A stretch of 64,000 bases of DNA. Source: Ooceraea biroi (Eukaryota; Arthropoda; Insecta; Hymenoptera; Formicidae). A program made the translations under genes and the position numbers. This document shows, piece by piece, positions 51,801 to 60,800 of this stretch. The DNA is taken from positions 12,540,874 through 12,604,873 of the forward strand of contig NC_039512.1 in NCBI RefSeq assembly GCF_003672135.1. Reading direction: 5' to 3'. Below the pieces are notes generated by a model. The model saw only the letters and a program-made list of their open reading frames with translations. It did no database searches and had not been told where the DNA came from. Position 1 is the stretch's first letter, and the number at the start of each line of letters is the position of its first letter.

Positions 51801-54800
51801 CGCGTGCGCATCCTTCTGTGCATGCACGTTGCGCAGCATTGCACGTGCGCGTTTGTGGCGCAACGCGTTGTCGAAACATACCCGGTCTTACCCGGCAGAA
51901 TCGTCGTGCTCGGTTATCCGCACGTCAAAGACACCGGATTGGCGCCGGTCGAACAAGTCCTGTCCACGTCGGCTGAATGTAGCAGTCCTCTCTCCCTCTC
52001 ACAGCATCCCTCTCGCGGTATCACTCCGTTAGGCACGCATCTCCGTTGTACGCTTCGCAAATTTGCGTAACTCCAAATTCCGCACTGTAGAAGATGCGCA
52101 TTCAAACTGAGGAATGGAATAGTTCTGCTAATGTCGCATTGCGAGTCCTAAGCAGAAAGAGAATTTTTTTAAATTTCCGATGGACGCGTGTATGGATTGT
52201 AATTTGTAACGTCAATGATCTAATAAGAATTTAAAGATTTAAGGATGTCGTATAGATAAATATTAATGTTCCGAGAGAAATCAGTCTTTTCTTTGGGTAA
52301 TATTGTCACGTCGACTAACAAAAAAATTAGTAACAGAATCGTGCGGCAACATTTAGCTTTTTTTATGGTGTCCATCGCATGCGGTTTGCTGTAATGACTC
52401 GGTACCTCGGATGTCGGACGCATCGAAATGTCAGGTCGTTAATCTCTCCGCGAAATGCAGTTTCCTAATAAACAAGCAAATGAGGGAATTTACGAAATTC
52501 CGTAAAAATGTCACTACACGTATGTTCAATCACGACGTAACTCAGAATACACGCAGAATCGGATAACCGCACGTGATCGCGATCGTGTCCTCGTGCAATC
52601 TCATCGCAATCTTAATTACGTAATTCCTGTTGGTTCTTGTCCGTCTCCGGGGAAATCCAGTCGAGGAAAATTCAATTATTATAAATGTCATCAAATTTTC
52701 ACAGTACAGAAATCGGAGATTCACCAGAGGACGCAGAAGATCCGCAGAATTATTCCGCATTCAGAGTGCAATTTACATTCGCAACAACTCGAATGAGTTG
52801 TCTGTACATTGCGTCGCTATAAATAGCATCTGCAATAATATGAACAAATTGATACGCTTCTGTTAAATAACACTGCAAACAATCAGAAGTTATAACATTC
52901 TATTAACCATCCGTAAACATTTTATCTATTTTATTTATAATAATAATAATATTAACTAAATTGACTGGACAACAACGGCAATACATAATAAATTATCGAA
53001 CATCATTAAGGAAGCCTACTATTGCTACTGGCGCATTGTAAAGAAGAAGGTCTGTAATCGCCTTCGTTCGCCGAAACTGTGCATCGACGATCTAAAAAAA
53101 GGCCTGCCGGCATCTTCTGGGGCGCGCGCGAAACGATGTCATCTCTCGTCGCAAATATAGCAGCTATTCCGCGAATACGCGACAAGTTGAGAGCGTGAGT
53201 TCTATCTATAGGTGTTTCGAGAAGTCGGAGCTGCCCGATACGTCGTATCGACGCGAACGCCGGACCTCGTGAAACATGCATGCGAGATCCACGACTGCGG
53301 CGACTTCGTCACACTGACCTAGAATCGACCGTGAAGGGGGAAAGAGAGAAGTCGTACTTCGTGGGATGATACAATTACGGTTCAATTGTATAATATAATA
53401 CGTATGACGTATGGCTGCCTAGTTGCTGCTTAAAGAGCAATCTGATCCGGAACGTCTCATCGCCGCCGACTTCACGTTCAACGATATATCTTTAGGACGA
53501 TTTAAGATCGAACTTCCGTTAAAGGGATGTCAGCGTGATCGTCTACCGTAATTTCCGAAACGTTAGATCTCCAAAATATCTGAAAACAGTTGAGCTTTTA
53601 AAAGATGTCCAGTTGAAGCTATAATTGGGAAGAAATATGATCAGAAAGAAAATTAAATAGAAAATGTGAGGGGTAAAAGTCAGCGAGATTTCTTCCACAC
53701 TTTGTACGTATAGAATTTATTTAGATATGACGCTACATGAGACCGTGTTACAAACTTTTAGATTCGCTCTTCTGACAGCGAGTGATTTTCGCGCACGGCG
53801 CGCGGCAAAACTCGATTGTTTAATCCGCATTTAATGATGCGCCGCGAGACGATAATACCCGATTATCGAGTGCGAAAAATCACGTCGCTTTACCGCGACG
53901 TTAAACGCCACGGCGACAAATTACGCGTAATTAAAAGCGCGTCAAAGTGAAAGTATAAAATCGCGTCCCGCGTCTGACAGCGACACGATTCATACGGCGC
54001 GTTTGAAAGTTCGAAAACGCGTCCCGGATTTTCCTCTAAGACATTCATCGGACATTCTTATTACCTTTCATATTGACTATAACAAATTGTGCTGCGATAA
54101 CGCCCGTCCTGATGAGTGATTTACCATCGGGAAGCTTAAGGCAATCGCGACACTGCATCTTCTTCGTCCGCGTCTCGCAAATCATTCGCGCGAAGATGAT
54201 CATCCGCTCGCGCCAGCCATCGAAATGCGTTCTACTCGTAATCTATCGCTGACAGATGCATTTCTGCTGCTGTATTTTAGTTATTTATTTGCTAGCCACT
54301 TTACTTTCATGCGACGTTATCTTGACTAATTAACGATTGTTATCATGCAATTATCGTTTACGGCACTTCATCATGCATTACGACCAGATAGCAATCGTGA
54401 TCTTCTTGTTCTTCATCGCTTGACTGTGTGAACCTGATCACATTACATAAACCTTGATCACAGTCAGCGTAGTGATTAATGATCGTTCGCGTATTTGAGT
54501 ATAATTTGCAATCAACAACGTGAATTATACATTCAATTATATATATAATTGATAATTATTTATATAATTCACGTGCGACGTACAGTTAATAAATAATTTA
54601 TACTCTCAATAACGTGGATAAATGGATCGTTTGTGCAGGCGACGGAATGGTGGCTGAACGACATGTACCTATCCTGTCCGCTTGCTCTGCCGATCAACAG
54701 CAATCCCGGACTGGCGGCGAAACCGAAGAGATTTGCGAACCAGCAGGAGGCGGCGGTGTTCCTCGCGCGATTCCTCACCGAGCTCCTTAATTATCAGGAA

Positions 54801-57800
54801 CTACTGGACAGGTGAGACAGTGCGACGATCTTCCACAAGCTTGCTCGTGCGCTCCGCAGTGAAAGTCCATGTTGATGGATGATAACGATGATGGAAATCC
54901 GCGACGTCATTATTTCCTCGTAAACGTCGATTATCGGATTCTCTCGCTTAGCGGACGTCATCGGCAAGCTTTTGGATGTTCGTATTGAACGCAATGTGCT
55001 CTAAATGCCTGAAACGAACAAATGAACCGTGTACATCCACCGTAAGCTGATGATCGGCGCACGGAAGCGACATGACGAGATGCGACGTGCCGATCGACTC
55101 GTCGCCGACGTCGGGGACAAAAAGAAGCCGCACTGAAATCAATTTAGAGAGGAACGTCTGCGAGGAAATCCGGGTCGTAAGATCCATAGAAAGCGAGCAT
55201 AAAGAGGAAAGGGACCCGGCGACGAGAGAACGAGCGGACGCTCTCGTGACATGCGGCTCAAAGGATCCTCGGTATCCTGCATCCGGACGGGAATAAGCGG
55301 GAATAAGCCGGGACGGCAGCGAGTGTTCCTTTCTTTCAAAAACCGACGCAAATTCGCGGCAGGCCGCCGCCCTGGTTCTCTTAATATAATAATATAATAT
55401 AATAGCGAACTGGTCTTGTTCCTCATGTTTGCTCGCCAGAGGAAGAGAGAAAGAAAGAGAGGGAGTTTAGAAAAGAGAGACAAATTTTTATCTTATCAGA
55501 TAAATTCCGTCGAATTGAAATTTTCTGTGCGTTTCTCCTAATTACATAAAAAAACAATATCAAAATCATAAAATAAAATACTTTTAATTTTGGACAGACA
55601 TGGATTGGAAGTCGAGCGTATGAAATCCAAGGATGGCAAAACCATGCAGTCGCTTTGTATGGCGCAACATTATCAAATGTTCCGGATTTACCGACGACCC
55701 GGGGTGAACAGCGACGAGCAGATCATCCTGGATAGAGCGTCCTCCGGTGATCACATCATCGTTGCCCACCACAACCAGGTATCGATTTGGAACATTTAAA
55801 TAAAACACGTTGCAAAATTGTTGGCGATTATTGATGCGATCATCGATGAATGATTGCAATATTCGACTTTGACTCTTGAAATCTCGAGAACCGCTTTCAT
55901 CCATCAGTTATAATCACGTTTGTCATACTAGCACATTTTGTATCTTTTAATTGATTTCTGTTTAATTATTTTCATTAATCAAGGACTCGGTTGATTATGA
56001 ATCTTGCATATACGCACGATGCGATTAATTGGTATCAAGTAATTAAAAACATTTCATCATCATTGAACGATATAGTAAGATATTCTATGCTACATGTATT
56101 GCTAAGTGCACCTTTTTCAATACACTTTGTGCTGCAGTTTTACAACGTGCCAGTGAGAGCGTCGGACCGAGGCCGAATCACGGAAAACGAATTGACCCAG
56201 CAATTGTTGAGGATCATGGAGACAAAGGCCGATCCTAGAACTCCTCCGGTTGGAATTCTCACGACGGCGAAGCGACCAGCCTGGGCGAAGGCGCGGGAGG
56301 AGCTGGTAAAAAGTGCGTATACCATTTAGAAATGTCCATTGAATGTAGACACCTGATATGCACGAAGAGAACATCGAACTTTAAGCGCTTCGGCCAGGCA
56401 CTCTCATATCGTCGATTTCAGGCGATCCAGGCGGTTTTTAATTAGGATTTTAGGTTTTGATAATTAGTAGAACAATTAAGCTGAATGTTCAATCAGGCAT
56501 TAAAGCGAAGAAAACTCTGATAACTTTCTAAACTTTGCTTAGAAAGAATCTAGTCTCTTGTTTTATCTCTTTAAATCTCGTTAAATTCTCTTTCTATCGA
56601 TTTTCACCATTTTTATATAATTTTTTATGACAGATGGAAGTTAATGTGGTTATATAATTCATAATATTCAATGTCTCCTGCATAGTAGAACTCGATTAAT
56701 GTTTCCAGTTCCAAATATAATATGACCATAGACAGTCATATACAGCCATTTACATTTCTATACAGAATCTTATTAATATCCTATCAACTTACATCAAACG
56801 TCACGTTTCAAAATTTGATTTATAAAACCAAAATGAACATGTCTTGCAAGTTTTATCAATCAGTTAACCGCAAATCTGTTCACCAAGCTCTACAATCGAT
56901 TAGAGCGAAGCGGTTACTCAAAACCTAAGCGTCGCGTCTTCAGGCAACCCTCGTCGCCACGCACCATCCTCCCTCGATGGGGAGGATGGCTTGTCGCCAT
57001 AATTATTCAGTCGCGCGTTCTCCGCTTTCGCCAATATTCGCAATATTCCTATTAACTCTCTAACCCGACCTTGCTCAACCGGAGAACCTACGACCTATCT
57101 ACCTACGCCTACAAATCGAATGAACGGCCGCAGTAACGAGTTAACGGCAACCTGCGTCCCGCCGTTGATTAATTAATGGCGGAAGCGGCGTCTCCGCGCG
57201 GAGACAACGGCGAGGATTCTGCGCGGCTCTCGTTAAAACGAAAATGTGTCGATGTTCTACGTTCCTACGTGGTGGATCTCCTATCGCTGGATACGCTGAT
57301 GTTTCGCACGATACTGTATCATGTATATCGCTACACGTGTGTGCAGCGAAACTAATTAAAATTAAAGCTGATTAAAATTGTAAAATATGCGTCGCATAAC
57401 TGTCCGATCACTGTCTTCGCATCCCGAAGTAAAACTAAATGACTCTGGCCGCTTTTGCACTCTGCGTCGCAGAACGAAAATTAAGATGGATGCACGAGGA
57501 TGCCGATTAAAATGTAGATCGCGATCTATTTTGAATCCGGAATGAGATCTACAGATCTAAAATGAAATAATTGGGACCGGGTTTCCAAACGTCGCCAATT
57601 ATTTCGGTTTTTGCCTCCAATTATCACCAACAGTGAAGGGTCGCTGCATTATTGCGCCGTATCTCTATGTAATTATTAATAACGGAGCGTGTAACGTGCG
57701 AATGCACGTCTACGGCTGGCTTGCGAAAGTCGCGATATCGTGGAAGCTAATCGGAATTGACAAAAGCACAAACATAATTTCCAGGTGAGCGCAACCGACA

Positions 57801-60800
57801 CAATCTGGAGCTGCTGGAGCGTTGCCTCTGCGTTATCTGCATCGACGACGACGTGCTGCCGACCACGTTCAACAATCCCATCCGGAAGGAGGATCGATGG
57901 ATCGGCGATCGGGATTACGCGAACGTGCTGCATCACGCTCTTCACGGCGGTGGGTCTCGACACTTGGGCGCGAATCGCTGGTTCGACAAAACTGTCCATG
58001 CCATTTTGGGCAAGGTAAGCCGGAAATTCAATCCAACGGAAACTCGTAGCACGTCGAGTGCAAAAAATCTCGAAAAGAGAAAATGTAAAAATGATAGAAT
58101 CAAAACTGTTAGAAATAAAATGAAATTTTCAGAAACGAAAACGACTCAAATAAACCAAAAATTATTCAGACAGAAGACTTCTAAAAACAAACTAATGAAA
58201 CAGAACTGTTAAAATTAAAAATAATTTGGAAACGAAGAGGACCGATAAAATAAAAGTAGCTGGGACAAAAACGGCACGGGAAATGATGTAGACGCGAAAA
58301 TGAATTTAAAAAATGAAGAGTTATAGACGCGAAAATAGTACGATGCAATAAATTTGGAAAATTGATTGAAATCTGAGCCTGCTCGGCATTATGAACACGA
58401 GAGAGTGCGATTGGTGAACGATGCGTGATCGAATCTATCCGAGCTGGAAAACGCACGATGGGAAATAATGCTGTTGGTTTCGAAGTAATAGCGTCACGCA
58501 GTGATTTCCGGTGACGGGCCCCTTGACCGAGGGGGACATCGAACACCTAACAATTCGCGCGGCATAGAACGCGCAACGCGCGTTTTCCACGGAGATGCAC
58601 TCAGCCGAATCGCACTTATCACTTTCTCTCCGCTCGCAAGACTACTCTTCTATTTAATCGATGTCAGGGTTCACGGGCGAAATCGTCGTTCGTGAATCGC
58701 TCGCGACGTTGCGGTATCGCTTTCATATCCCGCCACGGTGAAGAAATATAATATGTTTGACCTTTCCCAGCCGGAATATTTTCGCGGACTACGAAAACAC
58801 CTTAAATTGAATTTTGTGCTTTGCATTTTGTTGATGATTATATCAGTTAATTAATTTCCTGCCACAATTAATTGCCTGCCATCGCGATAAAATGTTCGCA
58901 GCCTTTGTTCACCTTCTGTAGAGGTGCTTTCAATCAGCATCATTTACAGATACAATTGCAAGGGTATGCTAATGCTATAATTATGTAATAATATTGCAGA
59001 TTAACAGAGTTGAATAATAATATTGCAAATGTCGATAGATGAAATATCAATTTTCAATTATTGAAAATTTATATTATCAAATTATTAAATTATTTGCTAA
59101 GCTCTATTGAAAATTTATATTATTAAATTATCAAATTATCAATTATCAAATTATTTGCTAGACTCTAACGTAAAAAATTACAAAAGAAGAAGAACTCTCA
59201 TTATTAGAATTGTTATTTATGTTTTATTCACGTGCCTAACATGAATAAAACGTAAAGAACATAAAGAACTTAATAATTCTTTTCATGATAAATTTCTTTA
59301 CTTCAGGACGGAATGTGGGGATTGTCTTACGAGCATTCCGCCGGCGAGGCACCGGCTATCTTCACAGCTTTCGAGGAGATCACGGAGAAGGTGGACTCCA
59401 TGTCACCACCCGACGAGAATCTGGTGCCCTCGCATCTACCAGCCCCCGAAAAGCTGGAGTGGAGTCTCACTGAGCAGAGTCTGAACGACATTAGAGAAGC
59501 AATGACGAACTTCGACGCGTGAGTAATCTGGAAGAAGAAGAAGAGAGGAAGAAACTCGTGCATATCGTTAATTCGCAGCAAATCAGATTCTTGAAGATCG
59601 CTGAAGAAAAGTCGAGTTCAATTTCAATCACTTATCTGTGATTGTTGATATAATAGAGATAAATTACTTTAAATATTGTGTTATTATTATAGATATCTTG
59701 CTCTATGGAACGCGTCGCACTTTGCTTAAATTCGCGTTTACGTAATTAGAAAATTTCATCTTCCACCAGGCTCGTAGAAGACTTGGACCTCTGTATTCTA
59801 TCGTTCGAGGATTATTCGAAGGACTTCATAAAGACCTGCAGAGTCAGCCCGGACGCGTACATCCAACTGGCACTTCAACTTACGTACTTCAGGTGAAGTA
59901 TATGGAAAGCGCGATGGATTTTACCTTCATTCTTTACTCGAAGAATAAAGATTCGTTTGAAGGAATTATTGTTCATAACTAACACTCAACAGCTAGGTAG
60001 AAATAGAAACGCACCAGCAGTACCACGGATCGATATCGAAGATTAGCACGTTGAGAGTGCTATACAGTATTTCCCAGCAATAACAATTTATATTCACCTC
60101 TACACATTTCTATAAAAATTCTTGAATATAAAGTTGACAATCCTGTTCTAAAAAGAAAAATACAATCTTAAATCAATAAAAAAGTCTGCGTCTGAAATAG
60201 ACAAAATAATTTAATACAGCGCCTTTTCCTTCCACATTACCAGATTTTAATTATTTATTATATGCAAGATTCGACAAGATATTAATAAATTATATTGCCA
60301 ACTCATCAGAACGATACTGTGCTTTTCGCAGGCTCCATGGGAAACTCGTGGCCACCTACGAGAGCGCCGGCATCCGGAGGTTTGCGATGGGCCGCGTCGA
60401 CTGCATCCGAGCCGCCAGTCCGGAAGCGTTGGCGTGGGCGAAGGCGATGTGCCAAGGCGACCCTCAGGGTCAGATGAGCCAGTCGAGCAACGCCGCCGTA
60501 GACGGAAGCCCGAAAAGAGTTCAGTTCACCATTTACAGTGTAACTGAAACTTGGCATTTTTCCTATGCGATTCTTGTGAACGTACAGCCGCATGCAGGGC
60601 GCGGCCGCGCACTCGACAATGCTACAAGACCGAGCAGACTGCGTTTTCATTTATTTATATCTTATACCCTTTATTTTTTTCGTTTATAAGTATGCTTCTA
60701 TAAGTATGTCGCTTCACGCGCTCTATTCTCCTCGAGCTGAAAAATAAATTTTCGATATTTAGTTTGTTATGAGTAATGTATTTTACGATTATTTATGGAT

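Noticed and set aside
56972..56998. Hairpin CCATCCTCCC/GGGGAGGATGG as a possible microRNA or terminator
   Set aside because: The stem is only about 10-11 bp with a 5-base loop and does not extend outward, too short for a microRNA precursor.
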